DNA of 64,000 nt from the NCBI GenBank assembly GCA_005408345.1, contig SEMN01000630.1, positions 213,602-277,601 of the forward strand. Reading direction: 5' to 3'. The notes beneath the pieces were generated by a model. The model did not search any database. It had not been told where the DNA came from and saw nothing but the letters and a program-made list of their open reading frames with translations. Shown here in pieces: positions 47,716 through 58,181 of this stretch. The stretch's first letter is position 1. Every line of letters begins with the position of its first letter. The translations under genes and the position numbers were made by a program. The stretch is from Macquaria australasica. Taxonomy: Eukaryota; Chordata; Actinopteri; Centrarchiformes; Percichthyidae.

Positions 47716-48530
47716 AAGCTGCATTTATCAATATTTTTATATTAACAGTGGATCAAATGACTAGTTGTAATATGTAAGGGGTCACTCAGTGACAAACCAA
47801 CACGTCCTCATACCTAAACAACAGGTCGTTTGCCAATGACTCCCAAAATGACATATATGACTCTTGGAGAGTACCAGCGGCAGGCGTACCGGACCTTCGT
47901 CGTCATGGTAACAATAATAAACATGTGGTTAACGTTGTGAAACTGTCACAGTTTGGTTAGGTTTAGGCACCAAAATGAAATGCTGTAATTTACTTTACGT
48001 CCGTAAGTTAAGTTACATCATGTGACTTACTAATGTAGCTTACTAACGAAACTGAACTTATGTAACTTAATTTCATTTAAGTTACAATAGGTCTGCATTG
48101 ACTTTTGGTTTCACACGGGTCTCCTGGGTGGAAAGACCCATCCATCTACCACGGCGTCCTCCCACCTGAGGTCCCCCCTAACAATAAATGTAAATATGGG
48201 TCGTAATAAGCTACTTGCACAGCCTAAACAACCTATACGACCGTACTTTTGGGGAGGGTGGTCTGTGACAAACCCACAGATATTTATCAGCCAACAGTGC
48301 AGCTCCACAGGGCTTTTTCAGCCTCTTTTAGCTTATTGTTTTGGTTGTACCTCCACCAGATGATGCTGTCATCATCCCTGTTTTAAGCAGAAGCAGGCGG
48401 CTGTTATCAGCAAAAAACAACAACAAAGTAGCTCAGTTAAGGCTCTGTATACTACCCACCCAGCACCAAACAGCAGACAGACAAAGTTAGCGACTAGCTA
48501 GTGAACATAGTGGAGTAACAGAAACACGAC
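47716..48530. repeat. Interspersed repeat family A, split by an insertion
   Basis: 'aaagctgcatttatcaatat' and 'ggatcaaatgac' at the start match 62.54-62.58 kb. 'cagctccacagggc' and 'cagcaccaaacagcagacag' near the end match the same family at 10.0-10.2 kb. The two parts are separated by ~490 bp of unrelated sequence. Confidence 0.6.
47789..48274. mobile_element. Probable insertion inside the family-A repeat
   Basis: The foreign segment is flanked by a 10-bp direct repeat (gtgacaaacc at 47789-47798 and 48265-48274), which may be the target duplication. Its interior includes 'aagttacatcatgtgactta' and 'tcatttaagttacaatag', repeated short words. The class is unknown; it has no coding sequence. 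Confidence 0.4.
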
Positions 48531-50155
48531 TCCAAATGAATGCTAATGAAGCTCCCAGTCTGATGTTTAATGTACATTTGCAATGATTGCTAACACAATA
48601 GCCAAAACAACTTTATAAAAGGCAATTATATGTCTGAGGTACGTGTTTTTCAGCTTGTTGTGAGTCCTTGAGTCCTTCTGGCTCCATGTGGCCCATAAAA
48701 ACTTTGGTTACTCCTTGTGGTAGAATTTAAGAAAAGACACTTTGCCAGACAGCAATCCACGCCGATGGTTGAGAGCGAAGATTTTCATGACTCATTTCAC
48801 CGTCTCATTTAACTATGAAGAAAAATGTAAAAACCCATTTTACATATAGGGACTTTAAAGTTGCAAAGAAACTGTATTTTAATGCAGAGATGGGACACAA
48901 GGAGTGAATGAATGAAAGAGATGCTTTTAATATACAATTCTGCTTTGTCATACAATTCAGATTATTAAAGATAAATACATTACAGCTTCTGTGAATTAAC
49001 TATGGTATCTTCAGACAAAGAAACAGAGCATTTTATGCTCTATAAGGCTATGTATTGGCTGTATGTCACCTGAAATTTGTGAAGTTGTAGTGATCCCAAT
49101 TCACTCAAACTAAAAATGGTTAAGTCTTAATATAGTATAACGAGGAAATTGAAAAAGTTCTTTGTAGATGTAAATGCTCTGTTCTTAGAGACTGAAACAT
49201 ATCTTCCTGAGTGCAGCTTTGAGATTCATAATCACAGCTCTGGAGTGACCTGTGAGTGATTCAGCTGACCCGAGGATCAAAGCAGCACTGCGTACCTGTG
49301 CGAGTTAAGTACAAAGGTCTGTGCTGTCAGGCCGACCCTCCATGTAGCTGACCTGCAGCACCCAAGCCAACTCAGACGCGAACCCACCCAGCCTCAACAA
49401 ACACACTGCTGGACAACTTCAAACACAGCACTCAGCTCTGAACTTCATTACCTCACATGAAAGACAAAGATTCATCTTTCATTTGAGCCAGACATTTCGT
49501 TTGATGCAATGCACTGACCCATATGGGCACAGTGCAGGTTTGGTTCTAGACAATCAGGCTCAGGTCTGTCACAATACATCACTACAACATATGTACAGTA
49601 CGACACAATTCTAGAAAGATCCATATAAAAATGACCTCCTTTACTCTTTCCACAGAGATCTCTTTGGCTCCTGCAATGATGTAGCTCTTATAGCATCATT
49701 TGACAAAGGTAATGTCCTCATCACACACCACTGTGGATAGAAATGGGATGGCTCACTTCCTAATGCTTCTGTTACAGCAGCTCATACGAGGCAGTTACTC
49801 TTCAGTGAACCTAGGAAGCAAAACATTTCAGAGTTGGAGGAAGGTAATTTTTCTCACTTAGCCAAGGGTAGCAGCGCAGGACTGTGTGAAGCAGAATGGG
49901 GGTTTGTAAATTACCTTTCAGTAGAATGTACCTTTCCCAGTCTTTTAGCTACAACATGAGGCCCCTATAGACACAACATTAAAATTACTATAATCTGATT
50001 TATTTTGACTGGTTTCAAAGACAAGAAAATTTTGAATTTGATCTGCCAATTTAATTCTTTAGCTGCCTGAAAGAACCACACGCTTCCTAGTCTTAAAGAA
50101 GCAGTTAATTTTTTGGCTACTTGGGGGCAGTGGAACAAGTTGTAAACACAACATT
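48530..50155. other. Intergenic, no gene recognised
   Basis: No open frames of interest and no clear repeats; unique-looking AT-rich DNA. Confidence 0.5.
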
Positions 50156-50160
50156 GACAT

Positions 50161-51184
50161 CAGCCATAACATTATGACCACCTGCCTAATATTGTGTAGG
50201 TCCCCCTTTTGCCACCAAAACAGCCCTGACTCGTTGAGGCATGGGCTCCAGTAGACCTCTGAAGGTGTGCTGTGGTATCTGGCACCAAGACGTTAGCAGC
50301 AGATCCTTTAAGTCCTGTATGTTACGAGGTGGGGCCACATGGATCGGACTTGTTTGTCCAGCACATCCCACAGATGCTTGATTGGATTGAGATCTGGGGA
50401 ATTTGGAGGCCAAGGCAACACCTTGAACTTGTTGTCGTGTTCCTCAAACCATTCCTGAAACATTTTTGCAGTGTAGCAGGGCACATTATCCTGCTGAAAG
50501 AGGCCACTGCCATTAGTGAATACTGTTTCCATGAAGGGATGTACTTGGTCTGCAACAATGTTTAAAAGAAAACGTGATTCATCAGACCAGGCCACCTTCT
50601 TCCATTGTTCCGTGGTCCAGTTCTAATGCTCACGTGCCCATTGTAGGCGCTTTCGGTGGTTGACAGGGGTCAGCATGGTCACCCTGACCAGTCTGCAGCT
50701 ACACAGCCCCATACGCAACAAACTGCGATGCACTGTGTGTTCTGACACCTTTCTATCAGAACCAGCATTAACTTTGAGCTACAGTAGCTCTTCTGTTGGA
50801 TCGGACCACACGGGCCAGCCTTCGCTCCCCACGTGCATCAATGAACCTTGACCGCCCATGACCCTGTCGCCGGTTCACCGGTTTTCCTTCCTTGGACCAC
50901 TTTTGGTCGGTACTGACCACTGCAGACCGGGAACACCCCACAAGAGCTGCAGTTCTGGAGATGCTCTGACCCAGTCGTCTAGCCATCACAATGTGGCCCT
51001 TGTCAAAGTCGCTCACATCTTTACGCTTGCCCATTTTTCCTGCTTCCAACACATCAACTTTGAGGACAAAGTGTTCACTTGCTGCCTAATATATCCCACC
51101 CACTGACAGGTGCCATTGTAATGAGATAATCAATGTTCTTCACTTCACCTGTCAGTGGTCATAATGTTATGGCTGATTGGTGTA
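50161..51184 (-). mobile_element. Tc1/mariner-type DNA transposon, internally deleted
   Basis: The inverted ends are near-identical: cagccataacattatgacca from 50161, and its complement ending at 51175. The right end continues as attggtgta to a TA at 51183-51184, a likely half of the TA target duplication. The left outer end is degenerate. A transposase relic fills the interior on the minus strand. The element is ~1.0 kb, shorter than a typical autonomous Tc1-like element, because the region between the first two catalytic aspartates is missing. Confidence 0.88.
50186..51034 (-). pseudogene. Tc1/mariner transposase relic (DD36-type spacing)
   Basis: A cut-and-paste transposase of the DDE/D superfamily, read on the minus strand. 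The N-terminal DNA-binding part begins MGKRKDVSDFDKGHIV and has a helix-turn-helix-like LGQSISRTAALVGCSRSAV. After a frame change come KVNAGSDRKVSEHTVHRSLL and RLQWAREH, then an in-frame TAG, then the first catalytic motif WSDESRFLL. Only ~31 residues separate it from the second, QQDNVPCYTA, so a block is deleted. The third motif reads NSPDLNPIKHLWD, where a catalytic Glu is expected but Lys is found. The distance from the second Asp to this position is 36 residues, unlike the usual 34 of Tc1. Another frame change precedes the C-terminus (LLLTSWCQIPQHTFRGLLEP). It is inactive. Confidence 0.9.
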
Positions 51185-51299
51185 AAGTTGCTGTGGTGAA
51201 TGTGTTAGCTAACAATTGCCTATTTACAAACCCAGCACAGCAACATTAGCATTTATTTGAAGATATGTTTTGTCAAATGTGAATATTAGAATCAAAGTA

Positions 51300-51545
51300 T
51301 CAAAATCTATCATATTTAGGCATAATAAGAGACAGTAGCTTTGAAAATTCTGAGATAAAATTAGCATTTGACTTGGGAGATCTATAAATCACAATACAAA
51401 GCAATTGAATATTTTGTCTGATAAGAAAACTCAGCAGCTCAAAGGACACGTAATCACCAAAAGAGACAGGAGAGCAGTTAAAATAATTCCTATGTAACTG
51501 CCAGCCCCCACCTCTACCTGAGGATCTAGGATTATTAAAACCTAG
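51300..51545 (-). pseudogene. L2-type LINE endonuclease fragment
   Basis: The minus-strand frame reads SGRGGGWQLHRNYFNCSPV, then SFGDYVSFELLSFLIR, then IYRSPKSNANFISEFSKLLS and MPKYDRF before a stop. RGGG and 'YR.PK.N..F..EF..LLS....YDR' are hallmarks of the apurinic endonuclease domain that precedes the reverse transcriptase in L2/CR1-type LINEs. Only this internal piece survives. It lies ~120 bp beyond the Tc1 element and in the same orientation as the other L2 pieces of this window. Confidence 0.75.
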
Positions 51546-51599
51546 ATTAAAAACTTTAATTATAATTAGAATAAAGATACATATTTTACCTGTTTGTCT

Positions 51600-53450
51600 C
51601 AATTATATTTGTTTCTCTTTTAGAATACTGTATCAATGTAAATGGACAGTTTTATGATAGACAGTTCCTTTGAACAATCTTGTACACGTAAAAAAATACA
51701 AAACTGAACCAAACAATGATAAGCTGCATGTCAGCCAGGTTCCCTCAAGGCCGGAAACAAGTATGTTAAGGAATGATGAAGTGAGCTTTCAAGTCTTTTG
51801 CCCTTTTTTACTTTCAGTGCCGTAGGGAAAGTTGCTGCTTGGTATGTCAGGGAAAGTCTCTCCCTTCCTCTGGTCATATATCAATGTACATAATGTATTG
51901 GTACTCATTCCTCTTAGTTCACACGATACCAAATCAGTTAACAGACAGGGTTTTACATGATCGACTCATGGAATGTTCAGAACACAAGGCCTTCACATTG
52001 TTTTAATTTTGAAGGTGCAATCAGTAATATTTTATTGGCTCTTCGAACAAAATGACTATAATTTGCAGGATTGCAGGATTTCGCAAGTGTTGCCGATTGT
52101 TATCACTCAAGTTTCCTCAATTTCTGCTATGATTTTAAGCTTTCTAGACGCATTGACCAATTCTGTGTTTTTACTGGGAATGCTCCAATCTCCCAGTCCC
52201 AATTGTGCTCTACAGACTTAATGCTTCTCTAAAACCCAAATGGACATTAGGTTTAGGTGCTACAGAGTCTGAAAAACATCAGTACCAAGGTGGAGTTGGT
52301 GCAGCCTTGTTACCGCAACCAGTACTGGAACAAAATTCCCTGTGACACAAAAGCATTTTTTCCTTAGACCACCATTTAAAAAGACTTGCCTGCATTCTTG
52401 CTGTTACTCCTACTTACTATGAAATTATAAATCATGAAGATGAGCAATAAATAATGTGCGTGATCTCAGTTTATGGGTGAGTAGGCAGGTTCAGGAAAAG
52501 AGACACTAATGAGCATGTGCAGTGGGCCACACAACATGGACGCAAACCAGGAAGAGAAAAAACTTTACTGGCATATGCAGAATCTGTCCTGTCTTGATGT
52601 CTGGAATCCAGTTCTCATAATACATCCATTAGTTGGAATAATGCATTCCGCTGTTTACCGAGCAACTGTGAAGATGGAAGAGAGACTGATCAATCCCCGC
52701 CGTGATGACCTTTCTAGAGCTGTACAACCCTGCCATGAGGGAGTACAAAGATGTTAATCGCCGTGCAATTGCTTGGCTTTGTATTGCTCTTCAAGTTGGG
52801 ATTTTGTGTTAATAATCCTACATGGACATGTAGTGACACTCCCACACCGCTGCGCAATCCTGTGCTAATCGCTGCGACGCCTGAATTGGTCTGAATACAA
52901 CCTAAGTCTAATCAAACCTTAAATCTGAAATAACTGATTTCTTTGGCCACTTGGGGGCACCAGTAAACAAGCTGTAAAAACAACACTGAGGGGGTAATGT
53001 GAACTTGTTTTTCACCTGTTCTTAAGTCTCAAACACAGGAGAGAAAACAATTTAGATCAGACTTAGAAAATGGTTCACCAACATTTTTTTTTTCTCATTT
53101 GCATCTCAGGGCTTCCGTAGACAGATGTGTGATAAGACAAAAATATTCAACCTGATGAATCAAACACATCATATTTTCCACCAGTGAACATTCCACATGC
53201 TGCACTTTGGTGTTTTCTTTTCAAACCAGAGATGCAAATGTTATCTTTCATGTTATTCTTTTATATAATTGCATTTTTCAATCTGTGTACCTTTCCACAT
53301 TCACTGTATAATTAAGAGGAGCAGAGGGAGCAATTCAGATAAAAATGAGGGGGAATTTTCCATTACGGGCCTTTCCAAGAAAAATACTCTGACACCTGAA
53401 ATAGCATTTCATCATGATTGCACTTATGACAAAGAAGAATTAATCAAAAT
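51600..53450. other. Intergenic, no gene recognised
   Basis: Open frames of 72-82 codons have no recognised domain. The segment 52.0-52.9 kb has the feel of old repeat sequence (gaaggtgcaatcagtaatat) but no family or ends were established. Confidence 0.4.
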
Positions 53451-53750
53451 GAGACATTGTTTGTCACATCAAGGAAGGACACATTAAACCTGGGAAGATA
53501 CGCAAGGTACGCGGCACGGTAAACAAAGGAGGAGGATCTTATGCAAACAAGCCCTTTGATTTCTTAATGGGTTTTGTTCGGCATACACAGGCCTCACAGA
53601 CTGGTACAGTATGGTATAACAGGACTTTCGTATCTCAGATTAGCCAGAGTAAAAATGAAGTAAATTAAAGGCATCATTTAACTGGAGCTCTGACAAGACC
53701 TGGTGTTGCTGTCACAGAGGGGAGTTCTCTGCTTTGGAAGAAACACATCA
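53450..53750. promoter_or_regulatory. Candidate enhancer with POU and HMG-box motif cluster
   Basis: Within 40 bp the sequence carries AACAAAG (53522-53528, a SOX/TCF-type core read on the opposite strand), the octamer half ATGCAAA (53541-53547, POU) and CTTTGAT (53554-53560, TCF/LEF consensus). The surrounding 300 bp contain no recognised repeat or ORF. Individual short motifs occur by chance; the tight spacing is what makes it a candidate. Whether it regulates wnt7a is inference. Confidence 0.3.
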
Positions 53751-56700
53751 CAACTATACATGGAAAAGCTGACTCAGGATTTCACACAGAGTCTGCATGA
53801 TAACCATCCACTAACAGCTTGGACTGACTCATTGTTACAGTGGGAATGTAACTGAATGTGACAACAGTTAAATTGAATCAGTGGTGTGTTAGTGTGGAAG
53901 CCCCTGTGAGGAGAATGGGAATGTGTTTGTGTTCACATGTACTGGAATGGAAAATGAAGGCATGCATTTGATGTGCTGACGCTCAGACAGGTTATGCAAG
54001 TGTATTGTGCAAGTGAACATTCTTTCAACAACATACTATGGCTGTCGGATTGGTACAGTCTGCTGCCCTCTATTGTCAACCTACAGCTCACTGAGTTTTC
54101 CACAAGGAAAGTTTAAGAGCACTACTAAGCCCCAATAACACACATGTGACTTCAGATATGACAATACAATTCAAATGTAATTCCACGGTTCAGGTTTTGG
54201 CAAGGCTACAATACATGTTATCTTCATGTAATGTGATTGATGAAGTGGCTCATGCTGTAGATTATTTATTGGCTAAACTGATAATGATGGTTTACTTGTG
54301 AGCTTTAACTAGATTCCAGCTGAATATATTAAAGTGGAAAAAACTTTATACATGTATACCTTTTTCACTGCTGACATAGAAAGAAAAGATAAAAAACAAA
54401 AACCCTGCCCATTTACTTTAGCTATTTCCAGGATTCCCGTATTGTGCATGATGCCTGTGCAAACTGAGCTATGACAAAAGCAAAAGCAATGGATTCAGCA
54501 AGAAAAAGAAAATGGAAATATAAATGCAAAAAATATAAAAGAAAAAATTAAAAAGAAACAGTAAGTATGTCAGTCACACAGAATTAAAAGAATTGCCCAC
54601 ACATGATTAGTATAATAAATTTGGGATACAAATATATGGATTAATTTCCATTTGTTTAATTACCAATGAGACAACAGTTTTCTTACTTAAAACCCTTTAA
54701 ACTGCCAGTGGGCCAGTCATTACAAACATATGCAGAACTTTATTTTTGAATTCTAGTGGAAATCTTAAAGTTACCAAATATTCCATGCTAAAATTTGGTG
54801 AAATGTGTCTAAAATACTTACTTATGCTCTTTGTGTCTAAAATGATGGACAATATATCTAAAAGGTTTCTATTTAAAGGAAAGGTGTGGCCATAAAACAC
54901 ATAGAGTCTGGGCTTTGAATATATCACTCAGGAGGAATAGGAGGGGAATACTGGATGTTAAGGCACTATAGGCATTACTGAATATGAAATATTGGCTCTA
55001 TATTGGGGCTTTAAAGTACTCATTCATGATCTCACATTGACATTTTAAGTTGTGTTTCTTGATGGGAAAGGGGACAGTTAATCAGGTTTTTTTTTCACAA
55101 TCTTTAAAAGAGGGGTTGGGGCACAAATGTATGGGAAATTCCTTTGTATGGAGACCCACTGAATGTCCATCCTCACTTGCATTTTATTTATTTTTTAGTT
55201 TATTTGTCAGGGACAGTGCAAAAAAACATTGTAACCGGTTATAATAACATAATACAGATGTGTTGCACATAGGATTTCTAGCCAAGGCTAATTTGCGACC
55301 CCTGTCCCTGGTTGGGGAACACAGTTAGTATCAGCAGCTCTGCACTGAGCCATGGGAGTACCAGACTGTGAACAAACATGATTACAACATGCTCCATTTA
55401 ACCTTTAACTACCTACTGTACCTACCTACCTACCTACCTATCAGCCCATGTAGGGGGTGCAATGGTTATACTCCAGCAGGTATAGGTCAGCATATAGTCT
55501 GAAGCCGTGAAGCGTGGAGTTTGAGTTCATTTGGTAAACTGCCTGAATCTGTTTGAAGTAAAACCTGCTGCATGGATTTTTCCCCAGCACAGTGCTTAAG
55601 CTCCGAGCCTCTTCACCATTTACCAGAAAGAGCCGAGCTCCACTTTCTTCACATCTCCATTTAAGATCAAAGCCGGTCGGCCTGAGTGCTCAACGTCAGG
55701 GTCACTGATCACTTTCTGTAAAGCACTGCTTTCATTTCATTGCCTTAGCTCTGATGTGCTTTTATTACAGTTTTACAGATGTCGTTCTTTGAAGACTTTC
55801 TTGATGGTTTTGTAGTGGAGCTGCCACAATTCTACAAGGAGTTGATCAATTTTATTCTTACAGGCTGTTAAACACTCTCAGTCAGCATTTATATTCCACA
55901 TATACATGTATGACTAGCATTAGGTACTACAGTGAAATCAGGGAATTTAACTCTTTTGAATGGCTGGCAGGTCTGTAAAGAGGAATTACCTACCTACCTG
56001 TTGAATTTGATGGGAAACTCTGGAATTAATATACATTTCTGAACATTTTGACATAACATGCAAATACCAAATAAAATATTATTGCAGGTTTAACTGAGTT
56101 TTTATTTTTGTTATTAGTGTGGAACTAATAACACTGATTGGCTGATATGGCAATATCAGCTAACATATGCTGTATATCATTGCAACCCTTCTTTTTACGT
56201 TCAAAGATTACAGGTATCTCAAAATCTGACAATGGCAGCTGATAGATTACATAAAATTCAGCTGTTTTTGGTACCTCAGTTGTTTTCCAGACCAAACCCA
56301 AGAAAACACAATGAAATGATCATGTTTGAAACATTTAACACTGATGAAGAAGACGTTTGTTATAAAATCAATCCAGTGCAAAACAATGCAAGACATAAAT
56401 CTTAGTAACTGCACCTTCAGTTTGTTCTTTATAGTGGTATTTATTCAGAAGTATTAAGATCTGGTACTTAAGCTAGAGTAGCAATACCACAATGTAAAAT
56501 ACTCCATTACAAATACAATTCCTGCATTCTAAATGTTACTTAAATAAAAGTACAGAAGTATTAGCAACAAAATGTACTTGAAGTAGCAAAAGTAAAAGTA
56601 CTCATTTGGCAGAAGAGTGGCTCCTGTCAGAGTTACATTGGATTATTATTAGATGTACCAGGAACTAGCTCACCTGTGATTTTCCTGTCTGCTGTGAAGA

Positions 56701-56815
56701 GGTCTAATTGAACCATAGACTGTATGATTTGAACTAATTGATACACTGTAAGGTAGTTGAATCTATCAACAATGTATCATAAGCTATTTTATAAAAGTGT
56801 TCCTTATTATGTAAA
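53750..56815. other. Intergenic; minor repeats
   Basis: No gene is recognised. A (TACC)n-like tract lies at about 55415-55441. A possible LINE-tail-like repeat spans about 55180-55325 (atttatttgtcagggacagt ... gacccctgtccctggttggg). The rest is AT-rich sequence without structure that I can name. Confidence 0.45.
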
Positions 56816-57152
56816 ATCTTACAGGAATAGCTTGACATTTTGGGAAATATACTTATTCACTTTCTAGCCGAAAGTTAGAAAAGATAGGTCTGTACGCAGC
56901 TGGTTAGCTTAGCCTAGCCTAGACTGGAAACAAGGGGAAACAGCTAGCCAGGCTCTGTGTAAAGGTAACAAAATCTGCTTAGTAGAAACTCTAAAGCTCA
57001 CTAATTATTAAGATATATTTGTTAAATCTGTACAAATACAGAAGTGTAAAAACAACAAGTTGTAGTTTCACAGGGGGTTATGCATGTCTGTTTAGTCTTT
57101 GTTTAAAGCTAAGCTAAGCTACTGCTAGCTGTAGCTTCATATTTACCCTGCA

Positions 57153-57166
57153 GATATGAGAGAGGT
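57153..57166. repeat. Target-site duplication, left copy (14 bp)
   Basis: gatatgagagaggt here is identical to 57421-57434 and directly brackets the LINE end between them. Confidence 0.9.
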
Positions 57167-57420
57167 CGCGTGGGTTCCCTCCAGGCACTCCGGCTTCCTC
57201 CCACCATCCAAAGACATGCAAGTTAGGTTAATTGGTGATTCTAAATTGTCCGTAGGTGTGACTGTGAGTGTGAATGTTTGTCTGTCTCTGTGTGTCAGCC
57301 CTGTGATTAACTGGTGACCAGTCCTGGGTGTACCCCGCCTCTCGCCCAATGTCAGCTGGGATTGGCTCCAGCCCCCCGCGACCCTCTAAGAGGATAAGCG
57401 GTATAGAAAATGGATGGATG
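57167..57420 (+). mobile_element. RTE/Rex3-like LINE, 5'-truncated 3' end
   Basis: The 254-bp insert begins cgcgtgggttccctccaggc and ends aagcggtatagaaaatggat plus a ggatggatgga tail. A short GGAT/GATG-type tail and extreme 5' truncation are typical of teleost Rex3/RTE-clade LINEs. A perfect 14-bp direct repeat flanks it. There is no ORF left. Confidence 0.82.
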
Positions 57421-57434
57421 GATATGAGAGAGGT
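57421..57434. repeat. Target-site duplication, right copy (14 bp)
   Basis: Identical to 57153-57166. The first bases overlap the GGAT tail, so the true duplication may be 13-14 bp. Confidence 0.85.
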
Positions 57435-57657
57435 ATTGATCTTCTCATTTAACTCTCTGAAGAAAAACTTTATGATGAACTATTCCTTTAATCTAAAAGG
57501 AAACTAGTAACTATAGCTGTTAAACAAAGGCAGTGAAGTAAAAATGATTTCCCTCTGAAATGTTGGAGTATCAATACAGCAAAGGAGGACTCGCGCACAG
57601 ACAACAACAAAAAAGAGATTCAGACAGGGCTGTACAGACAGTGAAGAAGAAAAAAAA

Positions 57658-57866
57658 GTGCAAGAGTGCAAAGGTTTCCATCCATGTTGGACTTCAGTGC
57701 AAAATGAGGCATGCATGATGAGTAGCCCTATCTATTGCTTACTCTGCAGGTGCACCTAGTCAGTGATCTAGGGCTTGATTAAACACACATGAAGCAAACT
57801 GCCTGCAGGTCAAGTCATTACAAACACAGAAGAATATAGTTCCATAGCATTGATGCATTCTCATAC
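57658..57866 (+). repeat. Inverted-repeat arm, left
   Basis: The arm runs from gtgcaagagtgcaaaggttt to gcattgatgcattctcatac and is an imperfect inverted copy of 61083-61303. Shared blocks include 'gatgagtagccctatctat', 'cacctagtcagtgatctagg' and 'agaatatagttccatagcat'. After ~123 bp of unmatched sequence, a further short block at 57991-58008 (ggtggagcgttttaagg) matches 61061-61078. Confidence 0.88.
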
Positions 57867-57867
57867 A

Positions 57868-58181
57868 CATACTGCTATAAATACATACAAATGTTAGCTT
57901 GTACACTGAGAATAGGATCCACTGGTTTAGAAGGACAATAAGTAGTGTCACAGAAAACAGGTCAGATCTAATTCTTCATTAAAGCCACTGGGGTGGAGCG
58001 TTTTAAGGCAGATATATCTGCATTCACATTGGAGTCAAATTTTATCCACATCGCCACCACAGCGTTTAGGAATCGTCATGTTAATGCCACAGAATGACAA
58101 ATCCAAAATAGAATGATTGCATCTGAAAAGTGTCTTGCAACAGCTGATTTAGGATCAGCAAGGCGGGTAGCACTTACTATT
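57868..58181. other. Sequence between the left arm and the L2 3' end
   Basis: It holds the ~123-bp segment absent from the right arm, then the short matching block ggtggagcgttttaagg (57992-58008), then ~170 bp of unassigned sequence up to the L2 tail. No ORF is present. Confidence 0.6.

Larger units (their letters stand above)
56820..57490. mobile_element. MITE family B, copy 2, split by an RTE-like insertion
   Basis: The left end (aggaatagcttgacattttg ... cttattcactttctagccga) is inverted at the right end (atcttctcatttaactctct ... gaactattccttt). Interior words 'ggttagcttagcctagcc', 'ctggaaacaaggggaaacag' and 'aagctaagctaagct' match the family at 13.1-13.5 kb. The element is interrupted at 57167-57420 by an RTE/Rex3-like LINE end flanked by a target duplication. 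Removing that insertion leaves a ~400-bp MITE. Confidence 0.75.

Noticed and set aside
50272..50565. 97-codon + strand ORF
   Set aside because: Antisense shadow of the Tc1/mariner transposase relic.
52509..52757. 82-codon ORF
   Set aside because: Briefly considered as a transposase N-terminus, but no helix-turn-helix or other domain could be supported.
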